A DNA stretch of 29,074 nucleotides from JAAYEL01 sp964344625 (GTDB lineage: Bacteria; Bacillota; Clostridia; Tissierellales; Peptoniphilaceae), in contig CAYFNZ010000011.1 of NCBI GenBank assembly GCA_964344625.1, forward strand, positions 1 through 29,074, in the 5' to 3' direction. Position 1 is the first letter of the stretch; each line of letters starts with the position of its first letter. The translations under genes were made by a program, and so were the position numbers. This document shows positions 6,969 through 16,439 of this stretch, in pieces. The notes under the pieces were generated by a model, which was not told where the DNA came from, searched no databases, and was given only the letters and a program-made list of their open reading frames with translations.

Positions 6969-7829
6969 ATGAAAAAGATAATAATAAGTGCTGAAAGTAC
7001 TTGTGACTTACCTAAAGATTTAGTAAATGAGCATAATATAGAGATTGCACCCTTGCATATAAACTTAGATGGTAAGGATTATATGGATGGGATTGATATC
7101 ACTCCAGACCTTATTTTTGAAAAATATGAAAGTAAAAAAATTCTACCTGCTACATCTGCACCAAATGTTGCTGACTTTCTAGAGATTTTTAATAAGTATC
7201 CTAAAGATGAATATGATATAATCCACTTTTCTATTGGGCACGGGCTTTCATCTTCATACCAAAATGCCGTTTTAGCTGCTTCCGACCTTGAAAATGTGCA
7301 CGTATTTGATTCTGGTAATTTATCTACTGCATTTGGCTACATGGTTTTAGAAGCTGCAGAAATGGCAGAAGCTAATAAGAGTGTTGAAGAAATACTTGAA
7401 AGAGCAGCATATATAAAAGAAAATATGAATTCTAGCTTTTTGATTGAGAATCTTACTTTCCTTAGAGAAGGAGGTAGGTGTACATCACTTGCAGCTATTA
7501 GTGCAAATCTTTTAAGTATTAGACCTTGTATAGAAGTTTCTAACGAAGATGGAACTATGAAGGTCGGCAAGAAGTACAGGGGTAATATGGAGCATGCCTT
7601 ATTAAAGTATGCCCATGAAAGATTGAGTAATTTAGAAAACATTGATAGTAAAAGGATTTTCATTACCCATTCTAAATTATTCGACCTAGACATAAGTGCA
7701 ATAAAAGACTATATAAAAAGCTTAAATTATTTTGATGAAATTATTGAAAGTGAAGCGGGCTGTTCAATTACAACCCACTGTGGGGCAAACACCCTAGGTG
7801 TATTATTCTTAGAAAAAGGTAAAAATTAA
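6969..7829 (+). CDS. DegV family fatty-acid-binding protein
   Basis: DegV/FakB-type proteins hold a fatty acid for phosphorylation by FakA, feeding exogenous fatty acids into phospholipids. This 286-residue protein has typical family elements: an N-terminal AESTCDLPKDL, TSAPN (around 62), SIGHGLSSSYQNA (about 89-101), FLREGGRCTS (about 164-173) and the C-terminal GCSITTHCGANTLGV. A GGAG ribosome binding site precedes the ATG. The gene stands alone between znuB and a strong terminator. No fakA is present here, so a FakB assignment is not certain. Several DegV paralogues per genome are normal in this group. Confidence 0.93.
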   Translation: MKKIIISAESTCDLPKDLVNEHNIEIAPLHINLDGKDYMDGIDITPDLIFEKYESKKILPATSAPNVADFLEIFNKYPKDEYDIIHFSIGHGLSSSYQNAVLAASDLENVHVFDSGNLSTAFGYMVLEAAEMAEANKSVEEILERAAYIKENMNSSFLIENLTFLREGGRCTSLAAISANLLSIRPCIEVSNEDGTMKVGKKYRGNMEHALLKYAHERLSNLENIDSKRIFITHSKLFDLDISAIKDYIKSLNYFDEIIESEAGCSITTHCGANTLGVLFLEKGKN

Positions 7830-7842
7830 GAGAGTAAAAAAT

Positions 7843-7884
7843 AACTCCTTTTGATTAGGTATTCTTAATCAAGAGGAGTTTTTC
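7843..7884. terminator. Bidirectional terminator between degV and rqcH
   Basis: AACTCCT and TTGATTA on the left pair with TAATCAA and AGGAGTT on the right, with one mismatch and a short loop. TTTTT follows, and an A-run precedes it for the opposite direction. It lies between two convergent genes. Confidence 0.9.
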
Positions 7885-7890
7885 TACTTA

Positions 7891-9627
7891 TTATAATCTC
7901 TTTAATTCATCTTCTAAAGATTCCTTTAGGTTTACTCTTAAGGTCTTATAGTCTGTATAGTAGACCATGCCAGGTTTGGCCCCTTTGTTTTTGAAGACAT
8001 TTTTTCTTTCGGTATAGTCTACATCTAAATAATCTTCATCAGAATACTTGGAGTTTTTAGCCGCTAAATAGGCAGCTAAGACAATATCATTTTCAGAAAA
8101 AGTATTTGCGTCATTTCGCAAGATAACATGGGAGCCAGGCATGTCTTTAACGTGGAAGAACAAGTCGTTTTTACCAGCATCCCTTAGAGTAAGCTGCTCA
8201 TTTTGCTTGTTGTTTTTACCTACAAAGATTGTTGACCCGTCCTTGGTTTCATACCTGAAAGGCTTAGATAATTCTTGAGTCTTCTTTTTATTTTTCTTGC
8301 TGGTATTCTTAATATAGCCACCATCTGATAGTTCAAGTTTAATTTCCCCAAGTTCTTGAAGGCTCTCTACGCTTACAATTTGCCTACAAATATCTTGTAA
8401 GTAATCTATTTCATCCCTCAGTAAGGGGATATGCTTGTTTAAAAGCGTATTTGATTTTTTTAATTTCTTAGAAATTTTATATTTTCTTTCAACATTTTGC
8501 CAGCCATCTTTTCTTTCATCTAGGGAGATGGTAATCATAGAGTTGTCGTAATAATTAAGCAGGTCAATTGATTTTAAACCTCTTTTTAACTGGTAAATGT
8601 TAGCTGATAAGATTTCTCCTTCAAGCCTATATAGGTCAAAAGACTTAGTTTTTTCAAAATCAGCATAAAGGTTATCTAGTTTGTTAGATTTTTTTGCTAT
8701 AATCTTTTCAATGCTTGTCAAAAGGTTATTTTTAGATTGCTTAAGGGCATCATCATTCGTATTTATTAAGTAATAGTCATCTACAACCTGACTTATACTA
8801 TCCTTAATTTCAATATCATCTCCAAGAGAAGTCAACTTAAAGCAATAGAAGCTGTGAAGTTTTTTATCTACATAGATTAGATTTGGCACATAAGACCTAT
8901 TTCTTATTAGATTTGAGACTTCTAAGAAGCTATCATTCAAATGTATTCTTTCATCCTGGCTTAAAGATCCAAAGTTTCTTTTAGGGTCGAGATTTGCCCT
9001 GTAGGTAATTTCTCTACCTATGATAGGAGAAAAACCTTCATAATTCATATAGAAAATCTTAAATATGCTCATGTTATCATCTATGGATAAAGAGAATAGG
9101 TCCTTTTTTTCATCTAAAATGTTAATCTTATTAGATGCTATATTCTCAAAAATTGATCCCGGATAAACTGCACGAACCCTACTCATATCATGAGATACTC
9201 TTTTTATAGCCTCTATAACCCTGTGGTTCTCATCCAACAAGACAAGGTTTGAGTGTTTACCCATTAAGTCTATGACAAGCTTTCTTTGAACTATTTCACC
9301 TAATTCATTTCTGGCCTCTATAATTATCTCAACAGTCCTATCTAGGCCAACCTGTCTAATATCAATAATTCTAGAATTATTTAAGTGCTTTCTAAGTACC
9401 ATTGTGAAATTGCTAGGTGTTAGGGGATTAGTATAGGTCTTGTTAGTCAGATGAATTCTAGGTGCTTGTGAATCTACTGAAATCAACAACTTATGGTTTT
9501 TGTCAGAGTATATATTTATAATTACAAGATTTTTATTGATTTGATTGATTTTTTGAATACGTCCATTGATTAGCTTTTGACTTAATTCATGGACTATACT
9601 TGATAAAATAATTCCGTCTATAGTCAT
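7891..9627 (-). CDS. rqcH: Ribosome quality control protein RqcH (NFACT family, Fbp54/YloA)
   Basis: RqcH binds obstructed 50S subunits and directs alanine tailing of stalled nascent chains. The 578-residue protein has the NFACT-N domain with the conserved Asp-Arg pair at 96-97 (GLDRTVEI), a helical coiled-coil middle (about 290-430) and the NFACT-R domain near the C-terminus (FRYETKDGSTIFVGKNN, then FFHVKDMPGSHVIL). The start ATG follows GGAGGAAA. Older annotations call this family fibronectin-binding protein. It lies just upstream of and divergent from yicC, reminiscent of yloA near yloC in Bacillus. A weak minus-strand -10 (TATGAT at 9654-9649) may drive it. Confidence 0.93.
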   Translation of the reverse strand: MTIDGIILSSIVHELSQKLINGRIQKINQINKNLVIINIYSDKNHKLLISVDSQAPRIHLTNKTYTNPLTPSNFTMVLRKHLNNSRIIDIRQVGLDRTVEIIIEARNELGEIVQRKLVIDLMGKHSNLVLLDENHRVIEAIKRVSHDMSRVRAVYPGSIFENIASNKINILDEKKDLFSLSIDDNMSIFKIFYMNYEGFSPIIGREITYRANLDPKRNFGSLSQDERIHLNDSFLEVSNLIRNRSYVPNLIYVDKKLHSFYCFKLTSLGDDIEIKDSISQVVDDYYLINTNDDALKQSKNNLLTSIEKIIAKKSNKLDNLYADFEKTKSFDLYRLEGEILSANIYQLKRGLKSIDLLNYYDNSMITISLDERKDGWQNVERKYKISKKLKKSNTLLNKHIPLLRDEIDYLQDICRQIVSVESLQELGEIKLELSDGGYIKNTSKKNKKKTQELSKPFRYETKDGSTIFVGKNNKQNEQLTLRDAGKNDLFFHVKDMPGSHVILRNDANTFSENDIVLAAYLAAKNSKYSDEDYLDVDYTERKNVFKNKGAKPGMVYYTDYKTLRVNLKESLEDELKRL

Positions 9628-9694
9628 AATTTCCTCCGCTACTATGATATCATAAAATAATCGTAAGATATATTAAATATTTGTAACATATCCC

Positions 9695-9722
9695 TTGACA
9701 ATATACTTTATTGCCTTAGAAT
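9695..9722 (+). promoter_or_regulatory. Promoter of the yicC-thiN superoperon
   Basis: A perfect TTGACA at 9695-9700 and TAGAAT at 9717-9722 (one base from consensus) are separated by 16 bases. The implied leader is very short, about 15 bases to the yicC start, with the ribosome binding site inside it. This is the only clear promoter before the first gene of the long downstream run. Confidence 0.75.
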
Positions 9723-9742
9723 AAGGTTAGTGGAGGATGCGT

Positions 9743-10624
9743 ATGATTAAATCAATGACAGGTTTTGGTAGACATTCTTTTATTGATGAGAACATTTCAA
9801 TTGATTTTGAGATGAAGTCTGTAAATAGTAGGTACTTGGACTTATCTATTAGAATGCCTAATCAATTTAATTTTTTAGAAGATACAATTAGAAAAATAGT
9901 TAAAAAAAGCATTCATAGGGGTAGGGTAGAAATCTACATAAGGTCAGCGAAAAAAAATATAGGTAAGAGCCAAATTTTAGTAGACCTAGATGCAGCTATT
10001 AATATGAGAGATAGCCTACAAAGTATAATTGACACTACTGGTATTGAGTCAAAGATTGAACTATCAGATATCTTAAAAAACGAAGATGTACTTTCATATA
10101 GGCAGGCAGACTTAGAAGAAGATTATCTTGAAAAAATTCTTGTTGATTCTCTTGAAAAAACTATTAGCGCCCTAGATGAGATGAGAATAATTGAGGGAGA
10201 AAACCTATTAAAGGTATTAAATTCTTATATAGATGAGATTGAAGTGAATATAGAAAAAATCTCATCCTTATCTTGTGATTTAACTGGAGAATACAGGGAT
10301 AAGTTAAAGGAATCTATCGGAAAGTTATTAGATGAAAACTACCCGATTAACGAAGATAGGTTGGCTAATGAAATTGTATTTTACGCTGATAGGGCTGATA
10401 TTCAAGAAGAGATAACCAGGATGAAGTCCCATATCAAGTTATTTAGAAATACCTTAGACCATAAGGAAAGCTCTGGTAAAAAATTAGATTTTATCAGTCA
10501 GGAGATGCTAAGGGAGACAAATACTATTGGCTCTAAGTCAAATAAGGATGAGATTACTAAATTAGTAATTGAGCAAAAAACTATAATCGAAAAGATTAAA
10601 GAGCAGGTACAAAATATAGAATAG
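9743..10624 (+). CDS. yicC: YicC/YloC family endoribonuclease-like protein
   Basis: Members of this family have been reported to act as RNA endonucleases (YicC in Escherichia coli, YloC in Bacillus). The 293-residue protein begins with the family signature MIKSMTGFGR and contains the conserved C-terminal segment with EEITRMKSH and FISQEMLRETNTIGSKS. I chose ATG 9743 rather than 9737 because the GGAGG at 9732-9736 abuts the earlier ATG but sits six bases from the later one. gmk follows directly, the usual gene order in Firmicutes. Confidence 0.93.
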   Translation: MIKSMTGFGRHSFIDENISIDFEMKSVNSRYLDLSIRMPNQFNFLEDTIRKIVKKSIHRGRVEIYIRSAKKNIGKSQILVDLDAAINMRDSLQSIIDTTGIESKIELSDILKNEDVLSYRQADLEEDYLEKILVDSLEKTISALDEMRIIEGENLLKVLNSYIDEIEVNIEKISSLSCDLTGEYRDKLKESIGKLLDENYPINEDRLANEIVFYADRADIQEEITRMKSHIKLFRNTLDHKESSGKKLDFISQEMLRETNTIGSKSNKDEITKLVIEQKTIIEKIKEQVQNIE

Positions 10625-10632
10625 GAGATTTA

Positions 10633-11202
10633 ATGAAGGGATTTTTATGTGTGATTTCAGGTCCTTCTGGCGTTGGCAAAGGGACTATAGTTAAAGAATT
10701 AATGAAGGAAAGAGATGATATAGAGCTTAGCATCTCTGTGACAACCAGGTATATGAGAGACGGGGAAGTAGATGGCAAGGACTACTTTTTTATTAGCAAG
10801 GAAGAATTTTCCAGGCTTGAAAAAGAAGGTAAGTTATTAGAAAGTGCCCAAGTTCATGACAACAGGTATGGAACACCTAAGGATTTTGTAGAAGAAAAGA
10901 TAAATGAAGGAAAGATAGTAATCTTAGAAATAGATGTTCAAGGTGCAGCTCAAATTAGGGAGAACTTTGATAATGCTATCTATGTTTTTGTAATGCCTCC
11001 TAGGATGAAGGATATCGAAGATAGGCTTAGAAAGAGGGGGAGTGAAGATGAGGATAAAATTCAATTAAGGGTAAGTAACTCTATAGAAGAATTCAAGCAA
11101 ATAACTAAGTATGACTATTTCTTGTTAAATGACAAGGTAGATTCAGCAACAGAAAGATTAAATAAATTTTTAGATGAAGAAAGGAAGTTAAGACAATTAT
11201 GA
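10633..11202 (+). CDS. gmk: Guanylate kinase
   Basis: Guanylate kinase phosphorylates GMP to GDP with ATP. The 189-residue protein has the P-loop GPSGVGKGT near its N-terminus, the GMP-binding stretch TTRYMRDGEVDGKDYFF and the lid/core segment ILEIDVQGAAQIRE. An AGGAG site precedes the start. Its stop overlaps the rpoZ start by four bases (ATGA). Guanylate kinase next to the omega subunit is a conserved pairing. Confidence 0.97.
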   Translation: MKGFLCVISGPSGVGKGTIVKELMKERDDIELSISVTTRYMRDGEVDGKDYFFISKEEFSRLEKEGKLLESAQVHDNRYGTPKDFVEEKINEGKIVILEIDVQGAAQIRENFDNAIYVFVMPPRMKDIEDRLRKRGSEDEDKIQLRVSNSIEEFKQITKYDYFLLNDKVDSATERLNKFLDEERKLRQL

Positions 11203-11387
11203 TTAATCCATCATTTAGAGAATTAGAAGAAATAAGCAAGAGCAGGTATAAAATTGCCATGATGGCAGCTAAGAGGGCTAAAGAAATAATCGATGGCGAC
11301 AAGCCAATGGTGAAAGGAACAGGTGTTAAGCCAGTTACAATAGCCATAAACGAAATAATGGCTGGAAAGGTAGAAAAGGATGATTAA
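11199..11387 (+). CDS. rpoZ: DNA-directed RNA polymerase omega subunit
   Basis: Omega helps assemble and stabilise RNA polymerase by binding beta-prime. This 62-residue protein contains SRYKIAMMAAKRAKEI, matching the conserved omega helix region, and a conserved KPVTIAINEI near the C-terminus. It is slightly shorter than many homologues. It overlaps gmk by four bases and coaBC by eight, so it is translationally coupled on both sides. Position between gmk and coaBC is diagnostic. Confidence 0.93.
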   Translation: MINPSFRELEEISKSRYKIAMMAAKRAKEIIDGDKPMVKGTGVKPVTIAINEIMAGKVEKDD

Positions 11388-12561
11388 TACTCTTAAGGGT
11401 AGAAAAATTTTACTAGGAGTTACTAGTGGGATTGCCATATACAAGGTTTTGGACCTTATTAGTAAGCTTAAGAAGTTAGACTGCGAAGTGCAAGTTATCA
11501 TGACTGAAGAAGCAGCTAAGTTTATTAATCCAATTACTTTTGAAACTATGTCTGACAATCCTGTATATATAGACATGTGGGTGCACCCAGGAAAAGTTCT
11601 ACACATTGATATAACAAATGATGTGGACTTATTTTTAATAGCCCCTGCAACTGCAAATACCATTGCAAAAATAAATGCTGGAATAGCTGACAATTTGCTT
11701 ACTGCATCTGTATTGGCATCAAAAGCTCCAGTTGCTATGGCCTTGGCCATGAATACAAATATGCTCTTAAATCCTATAACCCAAAGAAACATCGAGGAAT
11801 TAAGGACCTATGGCTATGAATTTATAGATAGTGTTGAAGGCATGCTTGCATGTAATACTTTTGGACAAGGTAAGATGGCTGATCCTTTGGATATTATCGA
11901 CTGGTTAGAAAGCTATTTTACAAGAAAAGACCTTTTGGGTAAAAAGATAATCGTAACAGCTGGGGCAACTATTGCAAGGATGGATCCGGTAAGATTTATA
12001 ACTAACGACTCGAGCGGAAAAACCGGCTATTATATAGCTAAAGAAGCTAGAAATAGAGGAGCTCAAGTAGTATATATTACAGGCAGAGTAGTTACTCCTG
12101 AACTTTCGGGTGTAAAGAGGATCAAGGTTAAGACCAATGAAGAATTAAGCATGGCTATACAAGAAGATTTCTCTGATGCTGATGCTCTAATAATGGCTGT
12201 AGCGCCGGTAGACTTTGAATTCGAAGAAGAATTTGATGAAAAATATAAAAAAGAAGATGATTCTGAATTGCTTAATGTAAATCTAAAAAAGACTCCTGAT
12301 ATCCTAAAGACTTTTGGTCACATTAAAGATAAGCAAAAAATTATAGGCTTTGCAGCTGAAACAAATAATGTTATTGTAAATGCACAAAAGAAGCTTATGA
12401 CTAAGAATGCTGATTATATAATAGCTAATGATGTAAGTAAGGAAGGCGCTGGTTTCAACTACGATACCAATATCATAAGTGTTGTTGGTAAAAATGGCGT
12501 TATAGAATATGAAAAAATGTCAAAAGACTATGTAGCCAACGTCATCCTAGATTTAATTTAG
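11380..12561 (+). CDS. coaBC: Bifunctional phosphopantothenoylcysteine decarboxylase / phosphopantothenate-cysteine ligase
   Basis: CoaBC carries out two steps of coenzyme A synthesis: ligation of cysteine to 4'-phosphopantothenate and decarboxylation of the product. The N-terminal flavin-dependent CoaC domain has GVTSGIAIYK, His75 (VLHIDI), AMNTNM with Asn125 and LACNTFGQGKM with Cys158. These positions coincide with the E. coli catalytic residues I recall. The C-terminal CoaB domain starts near residue 190 with VTAGAT and DPVRFITNDSSGK. The LACN segment differs from the common LACGDVG wording but keeps the cysteine. The start overlaps rpoZ by eight bases. 393 residues is full length. Confidence 0.96.
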   Translation: MINTLKGRKILLGVTSGIAIYKVLDLISKLKKLDCEVQVIMTEEAAKFINPITFETMSDNPVYIDMWVHPGKVLHIDITNDVDLFLIAPATANTIAKINAGIADNLLTASVLASKAPVAMALAMNTNMLLNPITQRNIEELRTYGYEFIDSVEGMLACNTFGQGKMADPLDIIDWLESYFTRKDLLGKKIIVTAGATIARMDPVRFITNDSSGKTGYYIAKEARNRGAQVVYITGRVVTPELSGVKRIKVKTNEELSMAIQEDFSDADALIMAVAPVDFEFEEEFDEKYKKEDDSELLNVNLKKTPDILKTFGHIKDKQKIIGFAAETNNVIVNAQKKLMTKNADYIIANDVSKEGAGFNYDTNIISVVGKNGVIEYEKMSKDYVANVILDLI

Positions 12562-12568
12562 GTGATTC

Positions 12569-14956
12569 ATGTTTTACGATGTAGTTATCAAGTCCAAGAC
12601 TAGATTTTTAGATAACAAATTTACCTATAAATCAGACCAAGATATAGAGATTGGAAGTAGGGTGGTAGTTCCTTTTGGAAGGGCAAATTCACTTAATCTG
12701 GCCTTTGTTTTAGATAAGTCTGAAACTTATGAAAGTCCTGATAATTCAGATAGTGAAGGAAAGATTAAGGAAATTGAAGAAGTTATAGACCTTAAGCCCA
12801 TATTAAATAAGGACCAAATAGTCTTAGTAGAGTATATGGTTAAAAATTACCTATCTGACTATTCATCCGCAATTCAAAGCCTTCTTCCTCCAGGTAGCAT
12901 AGATAAAATCGTAGAATATTTTTCTCTAGGTCTTAAGGAAGATGAGTTAGATGAGGATGAAAAGAGATTCTTTAGAACGCCTAAGACATTTGATGAAATT
13001 GAGAAGGCATTTCCCAAGAAGTATACTAAATCAGCTTTAAATACTTTGGTTAATAAGCAAATTCTCTATAGAGACTATAGTAAAAAAGCTAGGGCCAGTA
13101 GGAAATATGAGTACTATATTAGTTTGATTGAAGATATAGACTTACCGGCTAATGCCCTAGTTCAAAGGAGAATTATCGACTATCTAAGGGATATGGATAG
13201 GTGTGAAAAAGACCTCCTATTAAAAAATACGGATGCAAACCTTCAATCCCTAAAATCCCTCCTAGAAAAAGGGGCTATTAAGGTTGAAAAAAGGCTTGTG
13301 TATAGAGAGGTCTTAAATCAAGATAGTGAAGCTTCTGACAAGCCAGAATTAAATGATGAGCAAAAAAACGCCTACGATACAGTAATAAATGGAACAAATA
13401 GAAATTATTTGATTCATGGAATCACAGGTTCTGGAAAGACAGAAGTCTACATGCGTTTGGTTGAATACTATTTAAGCCAAGGCAAGGAGGCCATAATACT
13501 AGTTCCTGAAATATCTTTAACACCGCAAACCATTAGTAGGTTTCAGTCAAGGTTTGGAGATGAGATTGCCGTTCTTCATTCTAAGCTATCTATTTCTGAA
13601 AGATATGACCAATGGAGCTTGATAAAAAAAGGTAAGGTAAAAATAGTCGTTGGAGCAAGATCTGCTATCTTTGCCCCATTTGATAATATAGGGATAATTG
13701 TTGTTGACGAGGAGCATGAGGCATCATATAAGTCTGAAAAGAATCCAAAATATGATGCGATTGATATAGCCATGAAAAGGGCAGAACTTTCAGGTGCCAA
13801 GTTGGTTTTAGGGACTGCAACTCCTTCGATTGAAAGGATGTATAGGGTCTATAAAAAAGAAATAGAGCTCATTAGACTTAACAAGAGGGCTACAAATTCT
13901 AAATTGCCAGAAGTTGATGTAGTAGATATGACTGAGGAATTGAAAAATGAGAATTTTTCAATGTTTTCAAACCTGCTAAAAGAAGAAATAGAAAAGGCCT
14001 TGGCCCAAAAGCACCAGGTCATACTTTTCTTAAATAAGAGAGGTCATACTTCTTTTGTTTTTTGTAGGTCATGTGGCTATGTGTATAGGTGTGAGGCTTG
14101 TGATGTGGCTATGACCTATCATAAGTATAATGACAGGTTAGTATGTCATTTTTGCGGGAGAACTGCAAAGAGAAAAGGGACTTGTGAAAACTGCGGCTCA
14201 ACCTATATAAAAGAATTTGGGGCAGGAACAGAAAAGTTAGAGGAAGAAACTAAGCTCTTTTTCCCAAATGCTAGGGTATATAGGATGGATGCAGATACTG
14301 TGACTACCAGAGCTGATTATGAAAAAGTTTATTCAATGATGATCAATAAGCAAATCGATATCCTAATAGGTACTCAGATGCTTGCTAAGGGACTAGACTT
14401 TCCTAATGTAACCGTGGTTGGGGTCATGGCTGCTGATATATCCTTAAACCTTCCAGACTATAAGGCGTCTGAAAAGACCTATCAATTAATCACCCAGGTT
14501 TCTGGAAGAGCTGGTAGGGGCGATTATGAAGGCAGGGTAATAGTTCAAACCTATAAGCCTGAGCATTATGCCATCCAGACCAGCAGCAAAAATGAGTACT
14601 ATAATTTCTTTAGGTTGGAGATTCAAAATAGAAAGAAATTTTCCTATCCGCCTTTTCAAAACATTTTAATCATAAATATGGCTGCAAAAAATAGGAATTT
14701 AGTAATATCTTATGCCGGACAGTTGATAAAAAAGATTATGGCATTTGTCAGAAAAGAATCCATTAGTCTTAATGAGCTTACAGGACCGACTCCAAGTATC
14801 ATCGAGAGAGTTAATAACCATTATAGGTACAATGTTATAATAAAATCTAGGAATTTAGATGATTTATTAAAAATAGGAAGATATGTAAATAGTGATATAG
14901 AAAAGAATAAAGAGGTTTATATAAATTTTAATATAAACCCAGATTCAGTTTATTAG
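12569..14956 (+). CDS. priA: Primosomal protein N' (replication restart helicase PriA)
   Basis: PriA recognises stalled forks and reloads the replicative helicase. The 795-residue protein has an N-terminal DNA-binding domain (from DVVIKSKTRFLDNKFTY), Walker A GITGSGKT (284-291), Walker B DEEH (380-383) and an insertion with eight cysteines between about 499 and 542 (CRSC, CEAC, CHFC, CENC), which bind two zinc ions. The helicase motif QVSGRAGRG follows. The ribosome binding site (AGGTGA) is modest, and the gene begins seven bases after coaBC. Confidence 0.97.
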   Translation: MFYDVVIKSKTRFLDNKFTYKSDQDIEIGSRVVVPFGRANSLNLAFVLDKSETYESPDNSDSEGKIKEIEEVIDLKPILNKDQIVLVEYMVKNYLSDYSSAIQSLLPPGSIDKIVEYFSLGLKEDELDEDEKRFFRTPKTFDEIEKAFPKKYTKSALNTLVNKQILYRDYSKKARASRKYEYYISLIEDIDLPANALVQRRIIDYLRDMDRCEKDLLLKNTDANLQSLKSLLEKGAIKVEKRLVYREVLNQDSEASDKPELNDEQKNAYDTVINGTNRNYLIHGITGSGKTEVYMRLVEYYLSQGKEAIILVPEISLTPQTISRFQSRFGDEIAVLHSKLSISERYDQWSLIKKGKVKIVVGARSAIFAPFDNIGIIVVDEEHEASYKSEKNPKYDAIDIAMKRAELSGAKLVLGTATPSIERMYRVYKKEIELIRLNKRATNSKLPEVDVVDMTEELKNENFSMFSNLLKEEIEKALAQKHQVILFLNKRGHTSFVFCRSCGYVYRCEACDVAMTYHKYNDRLVCHFCGRTAKRKGTCENCGSTYIKEFGAGTEKLEEETKLFFPNARVYRMDADTVTTRADYEKVYSMMINKQIDILIGTQMLAKGLDFPNVTVVGVMAADISLNLPDYKASEKTYQLITQVSGRAGRGDYEGRVIVQTYKPEHYAIQTSSKNEYYNFFRLEIQNRKKFSYPPFQNILIINMAAKNRNLVISYAGQLIKKIMAFVRKESISLNELTGPTPSIIERVNNHYRYNVIIKSRNLDDLLKIGRYVNSDIEKNKEVYINFNINPDSVY

Positions 14957-14974
14957 AATATATTAGGAGGTAAT

Positions 14975-15505
14975 ATGGCTTTAAGAGTAATAAGAACCGA
15001 TGAAGATCCTTTATTGAGAAAGGTTTCAAGACCAGTTAAGGATATAAATGATAGAATAAAAATTTTATTAGATGACATGGTAGAAACTATGAATGATGCA
15101 AATGGTATAGGACTAGCTGCTCCTCAAGTAGGCATCCTTAGAAGGTGTATAGTTGTCGATGTCGGAGAAGGGGTTTATAAGATGATAAATCCTGAAATAC
15201 TTGAACAATCTGGTTCAGATATAGCAATTGAAGGTTGTTTATCAGTACCTGAATTCAATGGAACAGTGGAAAGACCTGAATATATAAAGGTGAAATTCCT
15301 AAACGTTGATGGTGAAGAAGAAATCATCGAAGCTACTGACCTATTTGCAAGATGTATTTGCCATGAAGTAGACCATTTAAATGGGATTTTATTTACAGAT
15401 AAGTATATTGACGAAGTGAATCAAGAAGAAATGCTTGAACTTATGAGTGAAGAGCTTGAAGACCTACAAGTTGAACTAGAAGAGGTTGAAGAAATCGATG
15501 ATTAG
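14975..15505 (+). CDS. def: Peptide deformylase
   Basis: Peptide deformylase removes the formyl group from the N-terminal methionine of new proteins. All three signature motifs are present: GIGLAAPQVG (44-53), EGCLSVP with metal ligand Cys88 (86-92), and HEVDHLNG with ligands His130 and His134 and catalytic Glu131. The 176 residues include a Glu/Asp-rich tail (about 150-176). A strong AGGAGGT site precedes the start. Its end overlaps fmt by eight bases, so the enzymes that add and remove the formyl group are coupled. Confidence 0.97.
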   Translation: MALRVIRTDEDPLLRKVSRPVKDINDRIKILLDDMVETMNDANGIGLAAPQVGILRRCIVVDVGEGVYKMINPEILEQSGSDIAIEGCLSVPEFNGTVERPEYIKVKFLNVDGEEEIIEATDLFARCICHEVDHLNGILFTDKYIDEVNQEEMLELMSEELEDLQVELEEVEEIDD

Positions 15506-16430
15506 GATTATTTTTATGGGAAGTCCCGAGTTTGCGGTTGCTTCTTTAGAAAAATTAAATGCAAATCCTAAAATTGAAATTCCTCTAGTAATTAGTCAAC
15601 AAGATAAGATTAGGTCTAGAAATAAGTTGGTGCCAACACCTGTTAAGGCTAAGGCTATTGAACTTGGTCTTAGAACCTATGAACCTAATAAGGTCAATGA
15701 CAAAGAAGCCCTAGACCTTATAGACGAGATTAATCCTGACTTTATAGTTGTTATTGCCTATGGACAAATAATAGGGTCACACCTACTTGAAAACTACAAG
15801 GACAGGATAATAAATATTCATTCATCCTTGTTGCCAAAATATAGGGGGGCTGCACCTATGCAATTTGCCCTATTAAATGGGGACGATGAAACAGGGGTTT
15901 GTTCAATGTTAATTGAAAAGTCCATGGATACAGGTGATATCTTGGCATGCTCCAAGATGCCAATCAGTTCAGAAACAACTATAGAGGATATCCACGATAC
16001 CTTGGCTTTGAAGGCCGCAGATTTAATAGTTGAAACAATCCTAAATTATGATGACCTATATAAAAATAGGATAAAGCAAGACGACTCCAAGGCAAGCTAC
16101 ACTAAAAAGATTAGCAAGGAAATGGGCAAAATAGACTTTAATGATGATGCTAGAAGCATTGACCTTAAGGTAAGAGCATTTAAGGGCTGGCCTGGTACCT
16201 ATGCTATCTTAGATGGAAAGAATGTTAAAATCCATAAAATATCCACAATTGATAAATATAATGATACTAGACAAGGAGTCATTCACAAGGTAAATGACTC
16301 TGGAATTTATGTCAATTGCAATGACAAATGTATTATTATTGAAGAAATCCAATTTCCAAATAAAAAGAAGATGTCAGTTTCCGATTATTTAAGGGGAAAC
16401 AGCATAGACTTGGGCTTGGAATTCTCATAG
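15498..16430 (+). CDS. fmt: Methionyl-tRNA formyltransferase
   Basis: Fmt formylates initiator Met-tRNA using 10-formyl-tetrahydrofolate. The protein begins MIRIIFMGSPEFA, the usual family start, and has the catalytic segment with NIHSSLLPKYRGAAPMQ and SMDTGDI, plus a C-terminal tRNA-binding domain. I chose ATG 15498, overlapping the def stop by eight bases, over a TTG at 15486 that adds four residues not typical of the family. Length is 310 residues, as expected. Confidence 0.96.
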   Translation: MIRIIFMGSPEFAVASLEKLNANPKIEIPLVISQQDKIRSRNKLVPTPVKAKAIELGLRTYEPNKVNDKEALDLIDEINPDFIVVIAYGQIIGSHLLENYKDRIINIHSSLLPKYRGAAPMQFALLNGDDETGVCSMLIEKSMDTGDILACSKMPISSETTIEDIHDTLALKAADLIVETILNYDDLYKNRIKQDDSKASYTKKISKEMGKIDFNDDARSIDLKVRAFKGWPGTYAILDGKNVKIHKISTIDKYNDTRQGVIHKVNDSGIYVNCNDKCIIIEEIQFPNKKKMSVSDYLRGNSIDLGLEFS

Positions 16431-16439
16431 GAGGAGAAA

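Noticed and set aside
11223..11792. A 189-codon minus-strand open frame opposite rpoZ and coaBC
   Set aside because: It lies wholly against two certain genes, has no family features and reads like a shadow of their codon pattern.
15486..15497. A TTG start for fmt four codons upstream
   Set aside because: The family begins at MIRIIFMGSPEFA, and ATG 15498 gives the eight-base overlap seen repeatedly in this cluster.
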